Positions 16,636 to 25,917 are shown, counted from the first letter of the stretch. The stretch: 64,000 nt of DNA from Abditibacteriaceae bacterium (GCA_019239895.1 JAFAZH010000052.1:310001-374000), one strand, 5' to 3'. Numbers and translations: made by a program. Notes: generated from the sequence alone by a model not told the origin.

Positions 16636-18228
16636 TTAACGCAAATCCACCTGGCGGGCACCGAATAAATCCGGTTGGGCATCCAGTTGCTTTAAAACTT
16701 CGGGTGGCGCGGGTTCTTCCAGAGAAATCACCATGACGGCCCTCTCGCCAACGTTGCGGCGTCCCACCTGCATTCCCACAATGTTCACGCCTGCGGAACC
16801 AAGGATTGTGCCGACAGAGCCAATCATGCCGGGCTTATCTGTGTTCGGGATAATCAGCAAAGTGCCCTGGGGAATGACATCTACGCGTAGCCCCTGGATG
16901 CCCACGATATGCGGATCGCGCTCGTTGAAAATCGTGCCATCTACCTGGCGCACGCGTTGATGGCTATCGTCGTTGCGCGTGACGCGGGTCTCAATCAAGT
17001 TCGCATAATCTTCGCTTTTATGGCACTTTGTTTCCGTCACGGCCACCCCACGCTGCTCTGCTAATATAGGCGCATTGACATAGGTCACCACCTGGTCGAA
17101 AGAAGGTTGCAACAACCCTTTGAGAAAGACACGAGTCAGAGCCGAAGTATCATAGTCATTCAGTTCGCCACAATATGAAAGTGTTACACTTTCAATGCGG
17201 CCATCCGCGACCTGGGCTTGTAGCCGACCTAATTTTTCCATGAGTGGCAGGAACGGCCCGATGAACTCGCGGGTTTCGGCAGGCAGCGGCGGTAGGTTGA
17301 CGGCTGATTGTGGCGGACGGCCAGAGAAAACATCCACAATCTGCTGCGCCACATCTACCGCGACCTCCACCTGCGCTTCTTCCGTTGAGGCTCCTAAGTG
17401 CGGCGTCAAGACAACATTATCCAGTTGCAGGAGCGGTGAATCTTTGGGCGGCTCGTTTTCATAAACATCCAAGCCTGCTCCGCCTAACTTGCCCGCTGTT
17501 AGAGCCTCATACAAAGCCTGCTCATCTACAATCCCGCCCCGCGAGCAGTTGATGATGTAAGCGCCATCGCGCATCATGGCAATGGCATCGGCGTTAATAA
17601 GGTGCTTGTTTTCCTTCGTGAGTGGCACATGCAGCGTAATGAAGTCGGAGCGACGCAGAATCTCTTCAGTCGTGGTGGCTTCAATGTTCAGTTGTGTGGC
17701 GCGGGCCGTAGTCAAAAACGGATCATAGCCCAGCACCTTCATGCCAAAGCTATGCGCCCGTTTAATCACCTCAGTGCCAATGCGCCCGGTGCCAATGACG
17801 CCGAGAGTTTTGCCATAAAGCTGATTGCCAGTAAATTGTGACCGCTTCCATTCGCCCTGGGTCATGCTGCTACTGGCAGGCACCAGACGGCGCACCAAGG
17901 CCAGCATCATGCCCAGTGTCAATTCCGCCACAGCGACCGTGTTACCAGCCGGACTATTGACCACGATAATACCGCGCTCAGTGGCCGCTGGCAGATCAAT
18001 ATTGTCTACGCCAACGCCAGCTCGCCCCACCACCTGCAATTTATGGGTAGCTTCGATGACGGGACGAGTAATCTTGGTCTGGGAGCGCACCATTAAAGCA
18101 TCATATTTAGGCGCTTCCTGCACCAGTTCAGCTTCTTTGAGGCCAGTCTTCACCGTCACATTGGTGGCCCGCTTTAAAATTTCCAGTCCTTCATCGGCAA
18201 TCGGATCACAAACAAGTACTTCAGGCAT
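16636..18228 (-). CDS. serA: D-3-phosphoglycerate dehydrogenase
   Basis: This 530-aa enzyme catalyses the first step of serine synthesis, oxidising 3-phosphoglycerate with NAD. It has the long (type I) architecture: substrate and NAD domains (1-310), an intervening ASB domain (about 315-450) and a C-terminal ACT domain (about 455-530, LLIIPNTDKPGMIGSVGTIL) for serine feedback. The NAD loop GVIGTGRIGTEV, the arginine in NCSRGGIVDE, the glutamate in VYENEPP and catalytic H in LTPHLGAST are all seen. ATG 18228 is chosen because MPEVLVCDPI aligns with family N-termini; a TTG four codons earlier is possible. The upstream side is bounded by a palindromic element. Confidence 0.92.
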   Translation of the reverse strand: MPEVLVCDPIADEGLEILKRATNVTVKTGLKEAELVQEAPKYDALMVRSQTKITRPVIEATHKLQVVGRAGVGVDNIDLPAATERGIIVVNSPAGNTVAVAELTLGMMLALVRRLVPASSSMTQGEWKRSQFTGNQLYGKTLGVIGTGRIGTEVIKRAHSFGMKVLGYDPFLTTARATQLNIEATTTEEILRRSDFITLHVPLTKENKHLINADAIAMMRDGAYIINCSRGGIVDEQALYEALTAGKLGGAGLDVYENEPPKDSPLLQLDNVVLTPHLGASTEEAQVEVAVDVAQQIVDVFSGRPPQSAVNLPPLPAETREFIGPFLPLMEKLGRLQAQVADGRIESVTLSYCGELNDYDTSALTRVFLKGLLQPSFDQVVTYVNAPILAEQRGVAVTETKCHKSEDYANLIETRVTRNDDSHQRVRQVDGTIFNERDPHIVGIQGLRVDVIPQGTLLIIPNTDKPGMIGSVGTILGSAGVNIVGMQVGRRNVGERAVMVISLEEPAPPEVLKQLDAQPDLFGARQVDLR

Positions 18229-18257
18229 AGCGATTCTCAACCCTCATGGATTTAGAC

Positions 18258-18536
18258 CTAACCCCCCGTCCCCCAGAGGGCACTTGGAGGTAGGATTGTG
18301 GAAAGCGGCAGTAGCCCTCACCCCCGGCCCCTCTCCCAATGCTGGTAGAGGGGAGCACAAAGGATCACTGCCTCTTAAGAAATATTGCACTTCTGCAAGC
18401 AGGGCCTCTGCGCTATAAAAAGCGTAGTGGTGTGACCTCCCCTCTACCAGCATTGGGAGAGGGGCCGGGGGTGAGGGCTACTGCCGCTGCTTTCCATAAT
18501 CCTAAAACCTACCTCTGTCCAAGACGGTGTTAGGTC
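18258..18536. repeat. MITE-like palindromic element
   Basis: Near-perfect arms at 18295-18355 and 18437-18500 (about 60 bp, differing by a 3-nt indel and a few mismatches) contain a CCCTCACCCCCGGCCCC core. Weaker complementarity extends outward to about 18258 and 18536. Spurious peptides such as ALTPGPSPNAGRGE from its frames match a widespread intergenic repeat motif of bacteria. No transposase is inside, so it would be non-autonomous. Confidence 0.75.
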
Positions 18537-18634
18537 GCTGCGCTGTAGTGTAGCAGTGCAGCCATGCGCCGGAAAGCTTAATGCAAACGCCGCGCGCCCC
18601 GATTACAGTGAATCCTGACACGATAAGTAGAGAT

Positions 18635-18663
18635 TTGACGCAAGACTACCAGAGTGCTAAAAT
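18635..18663 (+). promoter_or_regulatory. sigma-70-type promoter of a small transcription unit
   Basis: TTGACG (18635-18640), a 17-bp spacer and TAAAAT (18658-18663). Expected start of transcription is near 18670, 16 nt before a TTG codon preceded by AAAAAGG. Confidence 0.7.
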
Positions 18664-18685
18664 TTAAAGACAGAGCAAAAAGGTA

Positions 18686-18829
18686 TTGTTGCAGCCGCCA
18701 GTGCCGGATTGGTGGCTTATTCGTATGGATAGGCAAGAGAGTCGTTGGTCGCCAAACGCCTGGCAAGAAGAATGGGAACCCACTCCTCTTGTCACTCGCG
18801 CCGCCACTGATAATTTAAAATGTAATTAG
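18686..18829 (+). CDS. candidate small protein, 47 aa, unknown function
   Basis: A compact unit not predicted by standard length cut-offs. A TTG at 18686 follows AAAAAGG by 3 nt and opens a 47-codon frame to TAG 18827-18829; an internal ATG at 18725 would give 34 aa. The peptide is tryptophan-rich (PDWWLIRM, SRWSPNAWQEEWEP), with no signal or membrane segment and a mixed-charge, disordered look. It is exactly framed by a good promoter (18635-18663) and a strong terminator (18833-18880). An alternative is that the RNA itself is the product. It lies just upstream of korA but is transcriptionally separated from it. Confidence 0.5.
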   Translation: MLQPPVPDWWLIRMDRQESRWSPNAWQEEWEPTPLVTRAATDNLKCN

Positions 18830-18832
18830 CAC

Positions 18833-18880
18833 AACCCAGCGGAACACCAGAGCCTAAAGCTCACCGCTGGGTTTTGTTGT
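18833..18880 (+). terminator. rho-independent terminator
   Basis: Perfect 10-bp stem AACCCAGCGG (18833-18842) with CCGCTGGGTT (18864-18873) and a following TTGTTGT tail. It begins 4 bp after the stop of the small open frame and insulates korA. Confidence 0.85.
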
Positions 18881-18946
18881 GTATGGCAGTAGGTCTTGGA
18901 GTCAGAGCAGAAACTTAACAAAGGCTAAAAGCAGGAGCTTAATTCG

Positions 18947-20830
18947 ATGGATGAGTTACACCACATAGTTAATGACGTGATTGTCCGCTTTGCTGGAGAT
19001 GGTGGCGAAGGCGTTATCACTACAGGCGAGTTTTTTGGTCTGGCCCTGGCGCGGTCGGGGCTGGACATCTTCAAAGTGACCTCGCTACCCGCCGAGATCA
19101 AGGGCGGCCCGGCCATGATTCAGGTGCGCGTGGGCGAAGAACCGCCGAAATCGCAGGGTTCGTTCCTGGATATTCTGGTGTGTTTTAACAACGAGGTTTA
19201 CCATCTGAACAAGGCCGATTTGAAGCCTAATGGTGTGCTCATCTATGATCCCGACTGCGAAATTGACGAGACCAACGCCGACGCTACCAAGATTGAGATT
19301 CCACTGACTGAAATCGCTAAGAAAGAAGCGGGCGGCGCACTCTCCAAGAACATGGTGGCCCTGGGCGCTATCGGTGGTCTGCTCGACATTGAAGCGGAGC
19401 TTTTCGAGCCACTTGTCCATGCCCGTTGGGGCAAGAAGGGCGAAAAGGTCATAGGCAACAACCTCGCCGCGCTCCGCTTAGGACGCGACTTTGCGCAAAA
19501 TTTAAAGCACCTCGTGCCCTTCCGTATTCAGAGGCATCCCCACAAAGGGGCGCAGGTGATTCAGTTGGGCGGCAACGATGCCATCGCTCTTGGCTCAATA
19601 GCTTCGGGCCTGAGTGTCTTCGCGGGCTATCCCATTACCCCCGCTTCTACCATCTTAGAGAAATTAGCAGTCATGCTGCCTTCCTTCGGTGGCAAAGTCA
19701 TGCAAGTTGAAGATGAAATTGCGGCCCTCGGTTGTGTTTTGGGGGCCAGCTATGCTGGTTATAAAGCAGCCACTTCCACCTCCGGGCCGGGCGTCTCTTT
19801 GATGGTGGAAGAAATCGGCCTCGCTTCAATGGCCGAAATTCCCTGTGTCATCTTCGATGCTCAGCGTGGTGGGCCTTCGACTGGTTTGCCGACCAAGGAA
19901 GAGCAAAGCGACTTAAATCTTGCAATCTATGGCGGTCACGGTGATTCACCGCGTATTGTCTTAGCCCCGGCTAATGTGCGTGACTGCTTTGACCTCACCA
20001 TTGAAGCGTTCAATCTCAGCGAAATGTGCCAGATGCCGACCTTGTTCCTGACCGATTTCTATCTGGCCCAGGCCGCTGCTACCACCCCGGAGCCAGACCT
20101 TAGCAGCTACGAGATTATCAATCGCTTGCGCCCGACTGCCGAAGACTTGAAAGATTACAAGCGGTTTAAGCTGACGGAAAGTGGCGTTTCCCCGATGGCC
20201 AAGCCTTATGACGATGCCACTTTTTATATCGCCACGGGCCTAGAGCATAATGAAATCGGCAACCCGGATATTTCACCCGCCGCGCACCGTAAGATGAGCG
20301 ATAAGCGGCACCAGAAGCTACAAACCGCCATTGACTATGCTGAGAAAAAGGGCACTTTTGCCCGTCAGTATGGCGACCCAGAGGCCGATATTGCGGTCAT
20401 CACCTGGGGTTCCACCGAAGGCGCGATGCAAGAAGCGATTGACCTCGCAGCCCGTCAGGATTTGTCAGTAGCACAATTACACCTGCTGCTCTTGAACCCG
20501 TTGCCAGACCAAACGATTTTCGAGTTCATCAAAAACCGCAAGCGCATTATTGTAGCCGAATTGAATTACACCGGCCAACTGGCGCAGCGTTTGCGGGCCG
20601 CTTTGAATATTCAGGTCGAGAGCTTCACCAAATGCACAGGCCAGCCCTTTACGCCTTATGAACTGCTGAAACAAATTATGTTCTATCATGGCTGGGATAC
20701 GGGCCAGAGTGAGCCAGTGCTATCGCAGATAGCGCGGGTGCAAAAACAGCGTCAGGCTCCGGTGCCAGCTCCCGGTCACGAAGGCCAGGATGCAGCAATG
20801 GCGGGCGCGGTAGCGGTTTCGAGGATTTAA
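18947..20830 (+). CDS. korA: 2-oxoacid:ferredoxin oxidoreductase, fused gamma-alpha subunit
   Basis: This 627-aa subunit joins a gamma domain (about 1-190, starting VRFAGDGGEGVITTGEFF) to an alpha domain (about 210-590, with GYPITPASTILE and the ATSTSGPGVSLM loop). With KorB it forms a CoA-dependent enzyme that converts 2-oxoglutarate (or a similar 2-oxoacid) to the acyl-CoA while reducing ferredoxin. The two-gene gamma-alpha/beta arrangement without a separate ferredoxin-like delta subunit is typical of the KorAB group of aerobes and microaerophiles. GCAGGAG lies upstream of the ATG. The 39-bp gap to korB supports an operon. The last 40 residues are alanine- and proline-rich. Confidence 0.88.
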   Translation: MDELHHIVNDVIVRFAGDGGEGVITTGEFFGLALARSGLDIFKVTSLPAEIKGGPAMIQVRVGEEPPKSQGSFLDILVCFNNEVYHLNKADLKPNGVLIYDPDCEIDETNADATKIEIPLTEIAKKEAGGALSKNMVALGAIGGLLDIEAELFEPLVHARWGKKGEKVIGNNLAALRLGRDFAQNLKHLVPFRIQRHPHKGAQVIQLGGNDAIALGSIASGLSVFAGYPITPASTILEKLAVMLPSFGGKVMQVEDEIAALGCVLGASYAGYKAATSTSGPGVSLMVEEIGLASMAEIPCVIFDAQRGGPSTGLPTKEEQSDLNLAIYGGHGDSPRIVLAPANVRDCFDLTIEAFNLSEMCQMPTLFLTDFYLAQAAATTPEPDLSSYEIINRLRPTAEDLKDYKRFKLTESGVSPMAKPYDDATFYIATGLEHNEIGNPDISPAAHRKMSDKRHQKLQTAIDYAEKKGTFARQYGDPEADIAVITWGSTEGAMQEAIDLAARQDLSVAQLHLLLLNPLPDQTIFEFIKNRKRIIVAELNYTGQLAQRLRAALNIQVESFTKCTGQPFTPYELLKQIMFYHGWDTGQSEPVLSQIARVQKQRQAPVPAPGHEGQDAAMAGAVAVSRI

Positions 20831-20869
20831 GCGATTTCGCCAAGGACAAAAGACTAAGGACAAACAATT

Positions 20870-21736
20870 ATGCCATTCATGCCTCCCAAGGAATATAAAA
20901 CAGAAGCCAAGCCCATCTGGTGCCCCGGCTGCGGCGACTTCGCGGTGCTGGCTGCGCTCTACCAGGCGTTTTCGGCCCTTGATATTGACCCGACTAAGAC
21001 CGTGATCGTATCGGGTATTGGCTGCTCTTCACGCTTGCCAGTTTTCGTCAAAAGCTATGGCTTTCATACCGTGCATGGCCGCACCTTGCCGGTGGCAACA
21101 GGTATTAAGCTGGCCAACCCGGAACTGACCGTATTAGCAATGGGCGGCGATGGCGACGCCTTTGCCATTGGTGGCGGCCATATCCCGCACGCGGCCCGAC
21201 GCAACGTGGACATCACTTACATCGTGATGGATAACTTCATTTACGGCTTAACCAAAGGTCAGACTTCTCCGACCACTGGCAGTCAGGAAGGCACCGGCCA
21301 CGGCTTCAAACTGACGCCCACCAATCCGCACGGTCAATGGGAAGAACCCCTTAACCCCTTGGCAATGCTGTTGACCTACGGGGCCAGTTTCGTGGCACGC
21401 GGCTATTCGGCCAAGCCCAAGCCACTGGCTGAGGTTTACCAGGCCGCCATTCGCCACAAAGGGTTCTCCTTTGTGCAGGTGTTAAGCCCCTGCGTCGTGT
21501 TTAACAAGACCTATGATGAGTTGGATGCCGCTATCATCCCACTCGAAGGCAAGCATGACACGAGTGATTTCCGTGCGGCGATGGATTTGGCGTGGGATAC
21601 CCAAACTGAACACTTAGGTATCTTCTATCAGAAAGAGCGTCCCACCCTCACCGACCGTATGGCAGCCATTGGCACCAAGAGCAACCCGGAACAGCGCGCT
21701 GGCGACCTGAGTAAGCTTATTGCAAAGTATCGGTAA
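20870..21736 (+). CDS. korB: 2-oxoacid:ferredoxin oxidoreductase, beta subunit
   Basis: This 288-aa subunit binds thiamine diphosphate and a 4Fe-4S cluster. Cluster cysteines are visible in WCPGCGDFAV (two), SGIGCSSR (third) and LSPCVVFNK (fourth). The ThDP and magnesium motif is GGDGDAFAIGGGHIPHAARRN followed by DNFIYGLTKGQ. These match KorB rather than pyruvate-specific enzymes, though exact substrate preference cannot be fixed from sequence. The stop codon overlaps the outer stem of the structured terminator that follows. Together with acnA at the right end of the window it points to a ferredoxin-linked TCA cycle. Confidence 0.88.
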   Translation: MPFMPPKEYKTEAKPIWCPGCGDFAVLAALYQAFSALDIDPTKTVIVSGIGCSSRLPVFVKSYGFHTVHGRTLPVATGIKLANPELTVLAMGGDGDAFAIGGGHIPHAARRNVDITYIVMDNFIYGLTKGQTSPTTGSQEGTGHGFKLTPTNPHGQWEEPLNPLAMLLTYGASFVARGYSAKPKPLAEVYQAAIRHKGFSFVQVLSPCVVFNKTYDELDAAIIPLEGKHDTSDFRAAMDLAWDTQTEHLGIFYQKERPTLTDRMAAIGTKSNPEQRAGDLSKLIAKYR

Positions 21737-21879
21737 GCCGGGCCTGTAAAAGACCCGGCTGGAAGGCTAAAGCCGACCGTCCTCTGGACGGTACACCCAT
21801 TAAGACTTTATCCTTGTGCGTCCAACGGACGCTTGGCCAACGGCCTTCCTGCCGGGGCTTTTACAGGCCCGGCTTTTTG
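21735..21879 (+). terminator. multibranched terminator downstream of korB
   Basis: An 18-bp perfect stem (21735-21752 with 21858-21875, AAGCCGGGCCTGTAAAAG) ends in TTTGT. It encloses at least three hairpins with 3-nt loops: ACCGTCC-TCT-GGACGGT (21776-21792), GCGTCC-AAC-GGACGC (21818-21832) and GGCC-AAC-GGCC (21835-21845). It resembles a multi-helix junction RNA more than a simple terminator. Confidence 0.7.
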
Positions 21880-21903
21880 TTATGCAACCTGCCCCCGCCT
21901 TTT

Positions 21904-21911
21904 GCTATCTT
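21904..21911 (+). promoter_or_regulatory. extended -10, leaderless start of TPR gene
   Basis: TGCTATCTT ends 7 nt before GTG 21919. No ribosome site intervenes. Confidence 0.5.
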
Positions 21912-21918
21912 AAATGGT

Positions 21919-24900
21919 GTGAAACATCTACTGCTCCTTTGCACCTTTCTCTCTTTTATTTATTCCACCCAGGCTGCTCCGGCGACGCCTGATTTGCTAC
22001 CCCATACACCAAAAGTAGAACGGGTTGAAGGCACGGTAACGGTAACACGCAATGGCATCACGTCGCGCGCCAAATTACAGTTCCAGGCCCCAAATCAACT
22101 GCGGATTGACATTGAAGCCAATGATGCTGCATTAGTGCCTGCTCAAACCATTGTCGCCACTGGCGATGAGACACGGCTGTTTTATCCGGCCACTAAGCGG
22201 TTGAGCCGCTTGCCGTATAACATCACGCAGGAGTGGTGGCACAGTTGGGAATTAGCTTATGGTGGCCCGGCGGCTTTTATTTTATTTGGCCTGCCTCAGC
22301 CAGTGTTAGATCGCTTTTATACAATGGAGACTATCGCTGCTCCCAACGCTGATTCCAAAGCCGTTCGTCTTGTAGCCCGGCCTGATGTGGGACGCTTCCG
22401 GGTTCAAGATATAGTCCACTTTGGAGGTAAGGGCACCAGCCCATTCTATGCCGCTTCCAAGCGTTTGGTCTTTGACCTACCAACCCGCATTGAACTCACC
22501 TCTGATACTAAGACAAATTCGCTAACAAGTGAAACGGTAACAGATGAAAATGGCCGTGTACTCTTAGTGACAGAGCTTGTGACGGATACCGCATCGGGTC
22601 TGCCAAAATCAGCCGTTGTGCGCGATGGCAGCAATCATCAAATTGCGCAATTTGCTTATGACCTCAAGCCACGCGCCGAAGCCTTCCCGGTGGCTACGTT
22701 TGGGACTGATCTGGCTCCCGGTCAGATTATCGAAGACCTGGAGCTAAAGCCGCTCGGTGATTATCAGAACGGACAGGATGCTGCTGCGCGCTTTAATCTG
22801 GGGGTTGCCTTAGCACGCCATACCGAAGATTTCCCTGCCGCGTTTACGGCCTGGGATGCGGCGGCCCAACTTCAGCCGCAAGCCGTTGCACCTCACTTCG
22901 CCATTTTTGATGCCGCTATCCAGACACGCGATTTCCCGCGTGCGCAACGAGCGTTAAATGCGCTATCTCAACTGCTGGGCACCGCACACTTTGAGGTTGC
23001 TACCCATCGCGCTAACTTAGCCATAGCCCGGCGGGACTGGGATGGGGCCAAAGCTGCTCTGGATGCCGCTCAACAAGCACAGCCACAAAATGGAGTTATC
23101 ACCCTGGCGCGAGCCAATCTTGCTCGCGCTCGTGGCGACTTTGCCACCACCCGCTCTTTACTGCTGGAAATTATTAATAATGCGGCAAGTCAATCAAGCA
23201 CCCAGGCCGATGCGGGGGTGATGCTCGCTAACATTACTTTAAGCGCCAATGACGCTCAGGCGACCCAGGCTTTATTCATGGCACCAAACAACGCGGCTAG
23301 GGGGCAACTGCTGACCCATGATTTATTGGATTTGCTCAGTGGCAAGGATGCACCGCCCACCACTTTAGATGACACTTTTGCACTGGCGGCTCTGGCGGTG
23401 GCTAATGAGCGGGCAGGTAAATATGACACAGCTATTGCGGCCTGGCAACGTCTGGTCGAGCACGCTCCCCAGCCAGAGACGGCAGTGGCGCGGATGCACC
23501 TGATGGCATTGCAGGCCCAACGGGGCGCGGTGGCAGAATCGCTCAAGCTCTTTCATGACCTCATCGCTGACGCTGATGATGAAAGCGCCCGCAGCCGGAT
23601 TGAAGATGCCCTGTTAACCTCATGGCGGAAAGCCTATCGTCAGGACGAGTTGCGCGCCGCCCTGCAACAACGTGTAATAGCTCTCAATGCACCCGAAGCA
23701 GAGTGGCACCTGTGGCTGGCCTATCAAGAATCTTACGGCACTGATGATGATGTCGCTTCCATCATTCAATCGGCGCTGACCCGCTTTCCTCGTTCCGCCT
23801 GGTGGCAGTCGCGCTGGGCTGAATACCTTGCGGATCAAGCGGCCTCGCAACCGCAGACTGCCGCCGGACTCAATCAACGAGACCAGAATACCCACGATGC
23901 CCTGCAAGCTATGCAAACGGCAATTGAAGCTGATCCTAAGCAACCACTCTACCAGGTGCAGCGCACTCTCATTTTAACGCAACGGGCAAGCTTGCAGACC
24001 GCAGTTATGGATGCCAGTAAAACGATACCTAACCTCAACGCGGCCCATGCGGCCCTTGATGATTTAAAGACCACCTGGAAGGATGACCCAGATGTGCAAA
24101 TCGCCATTGGCGTGCAGGAAGTGGCTTTAGAACCTGGTAAATTGGCCGATGCCGTAGATGATCTGCAAGCGGGCTTACGCGCCGGACGACCGGGACGGGA
24201 AACCACCACTGGCGACCGCCATACCACAGCTTCGAGTGTGCATCAGACTTTAGCTTCCGCCTTACGTCGTTTAAGAAGACCCTCCGAGGCCGCCCATCAA
24301 TATGAAATCCTGTTGGAATCGGTGCGCGATGGGGATGCGGAACTGGGTATTGCACGCAATTATCTAATTCTCCTCATCGGACAGAAAAACGTTCCGGCTA
24401 TCGCCGCCCTCATGACGCGCTTGGTGCGGGAACCGTGGCCCTACTCCTCCGCCCGCGATTTAGTAGATGGTTTTGCCCTGACTCTGGCGCAACGTGGTAG
24501 CCTGGCCATTGATGTCGTGACCGCTTTGCGGGCCACCGATAACCCCGCCGCGCGTCTGGCCGAAACGCAACTGGATCAGGCACTGCTTCAGGTGGCACAG
24601 GCGGTGGCTGCTGCGCCCAAGGCCACCGCCGAAGCGAAAGCGACCCCGGCCTCTATTGCCAAAGCCGTCGTTAATTCAATGGACGCACTGGAGGCCGTAG
24701 CGAAAGGGAGAGACAAACTTTTGGCCGGACGCGCTGCGGCCTTACTCGCTGAGAATGCTCTCAGCACCCACCAGTTCGACCAAGCTATAAACTGGCTGCA
24801 AATCGCCGTAGACTCGGAGCCGCGCAACCTGGACTTACGATTGGCATTAGCTGCGGCTTACCGGCTGGCCAACCAACCCGACGGAGCCATCAAAGCGCGC

Positions 24901-25314
24901 AATGATATTCTCTCGATCCTGCCAAGAGATATTGAGACACTGCACCGGGCGGCGATACTTTCCGGCAGCTTGAAACAACCCGATGAAGCCGCCCGCTACG
25001 CGGTGCAAGCCATGAACCTGGCGCAGGTGACACCAGACGCCTCCCCCGTGCAGTTAGAGGACGCGGCGATTACTGCCGCTCGCAGTCTGTTCGATAATAA
25101 CCAGATACCTCGCGCCGTGGAAATTTATAATAATCTTGCGGCTCCCCAGTGGGACTCTCAAGACCGTGCCGTTTCCCTGGCAGACCTGGAGCAGCACCAG
25201 CGCAAAGTGGGCCTCACCAATGAGGCGGACCAAACCCATGCCCAGTTGACGGCCCTCAAGCTGACAGCAACCCAACTACAATCTGTCGCTCAAGTCTTGA
25301 AAAATCTGGATTGA
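21919..25314 (+). CDS. large secreted TPR-repeat protein with LolA-like N-terminal domain
   Basis: This protein of about 1131 aa begins with a signal peptide (VKHLLLLCTFLSFIYSTQAA) when read from GTG 21919. Residues about 20-260 form a beta-rich region with VERVEGTVTVTRNGITSRAKLQFQAPNQLRIDIEA, similar in style to LolA/DUF2092 lipoprotein-sorting folds. The rest is a long alpha-solenoid of tetratricopeptide-type repeats rich in alanine and glutamine (AARFNLGVALARHTEDFPAAFTAWDAAAQLQP, AINWLQIAVDSEPRNLDLRLALAAAYRLANQ). It probably acts in the periplasm as a scaffold. An upstream ATG at 21814 lies inside the korB terminator and is rejected. No recognised partners; the next gene is 28 bp downstream. 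Confidence 0.75.
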   Translation: MKHLLLLCTFLSFIYSTQAAPATPDLLPHTPKVERVEGTVTVTRNGITSRAKLQFQAPNQLRIDIEANDAALVPAQTIVATGDETRLFYPATKRLSRLPYNITQEWWHSWELAYGGPAAFILFGLPQPVLDRFYTMETIAAPNADSKAVRLVARPDVGRFRVQDIVHFGGKGTSPFYAASKRLVFDLPTRIELTSDTKTNSLTSETVTDENGRVLLVTELVTDTASGLPKSAVVRDGSNHQIAQFAYDLKPRAEAFPVATFGTDLAPGQIIEDLELKPLGDYQNGQDAAARFNLGVALARHTEDFPAAFTAWDAAAQLQPQAVAPHFAIFDAAIQTRDFPRAQRALNALSQLLGTAHFEVATHRANLAIARRDWDGAKAALDAAQQAQPQNGVITLARANLARARGDFATTRSLLLEIINNAASQSSTQADAGVMLANITLSANDAQATQALFMAPNNAARGQLLTHDLLDLLSGKDAPPTTLDDTFALAALAVANERAGKYDTAIAAWQRLVEHAPQPETAVARMHLMALQAQRGAVAESLKLFHDLIADADDESARSRIEDALLTSWRKAYRQDELRAALQQRVIALNAPEAEWHLWLAYQESYGTDDDVASIIQSALTRFPRSAWWQSRWAEYLADQAASQPQTAAGLNQRDQNTHDALQAMQTAIEADPKQPLYQVQRTLILTQRASLQTAVMDASKTIPNLNAAHAALDDLKTTWKDDPDVQIAIGVQEVALEPGKLADAVDDLQAGLRAGRPGRETTTGDRHTTASSVHQTLASALRRLRRPSEAAHQYEILLESVRDGDAELGIARNYLILLIGQKNVPAIAALMTRLVREPWPYSSARDLVDGFALTLAQRGSLAIDVVTALRATDNPAARLAETQLDQALLQVAQAVAAAPKATAEAKATPASIAKAVVNSMDALEAVAKGRDKLLAGRAAALLAENALSTHQFDQAINWLQIAVDSEPRNLDLRLALAAAYRLANQPDGAIKARNDILSILPRDIETLHRAAILSGSLKQPDEAARYAVQAMNLAQVTPDASPVQLEDAAITAARSLFDNNQIPRAVEIYNNLAAPQWDSQDRAVSLADLEQHQRKVGLTNEADQTHAQLTALKLTATQLQSVAQVLKNLD

Positions 25315-25342
25315 TAGCCTGATGTGTCGCTAAACCGAGCGC

Positions 25343-25873
25343 ATGGTGGATAATTCTCTTATTAAGGAGTTTATAGAGCGGCAACAGGCCGCTGGTTTTG
25401 CGGGCTTCCAGGGCACAGTTATCAACTTCCGCCTCCCAATTAGTGAAGCATTAGCCAACGAGTTGGTGCAGACAACCGTGGAGCAGCGCCAGGCCACGTT
25501 CCAACAGGTACAACTGGCCTTTAAAGCCGAGAATCATGCTCACCTCAGTTTTACGGTGCGCAAGTGGTGGCTCAACCAACGGGTGAATTTAGATTTAATA
25601 GTTGAGCCGCGCATTAATTTCCCGACCTCGCCTATTCTGCAAATTAGGCTGTCGCCGCAGAATTTCTTATTAGATGCCGCCATAGAGTTTCTTCTGCTGC
25701 TCAAGGGACAACCCTCACCCCATGTTCGGGCCAGGGGACGACTTATTGAAATTGACGTTGGCGGTATTCTGGAACAGCAACATTGGGGAGAATGGAGAAG
25801 ATACATCAAGTTCGCCGAAGTTATCATTGTAGAAGGCACCTTGCTTCTCTACGTCACTTTAGAAGTTGATTAA
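25343..25873 (+). CDS. protein of unknown function
   Basis: A 176-aa soluble protein I do not recognise. It has beta-rich character with amphipathic strands (HLSFTVRKWWLNQRVNLDLIVEP, PILQIRL) and ends EGTLLLYVTLEVD. The stretch GFQGTVINFRLPISEALANELVQ resembles GLTINGRVPVQDQVINELIAEF in the next gene, and both proteins finish with a short hydrophobic beta strand, so the two may share an ancestral domain. No signal peptide or membrane helix is evident. It is 28 bp after the TPR gene and 44 bp before the second unknown, suggesting co-transcription. No clear Shine-Dalgarno. Confidence 0.6.
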   Translation: MVDNSLIKEFIERQQAAGFAGFQGTVINFRLPISEALANELVQTTVEQRQATFQQVQLAFKAENHAHLSFTVRKWWLNQRVNLDLIVEPRINFPTSPILQIRLSPQNFLLDAAIEFLLLLKGQPSPHVRARGRLIEIDVGGILEQQHWGEWRRYIKFAEVIIVEGTLLLYVTLEVD

Positions 25874-25917
25874 GCGTCAGTCCAGCCGCAAATTCGCTGT
25901 AGTAAAGGAAAAACATT

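Noticed and set aside
18244..18533. Short open frames in both directions giving LPALGEGPGVRA-like peptides
   Set aside because: They are translations of the arms of the palindromic element, not genes.
21814..21918. Upstream start for the large TPR protein
   Set aside because: The extra 35 residues come from the korB terminator structure, and a signal peptide begins at GTG 21919.
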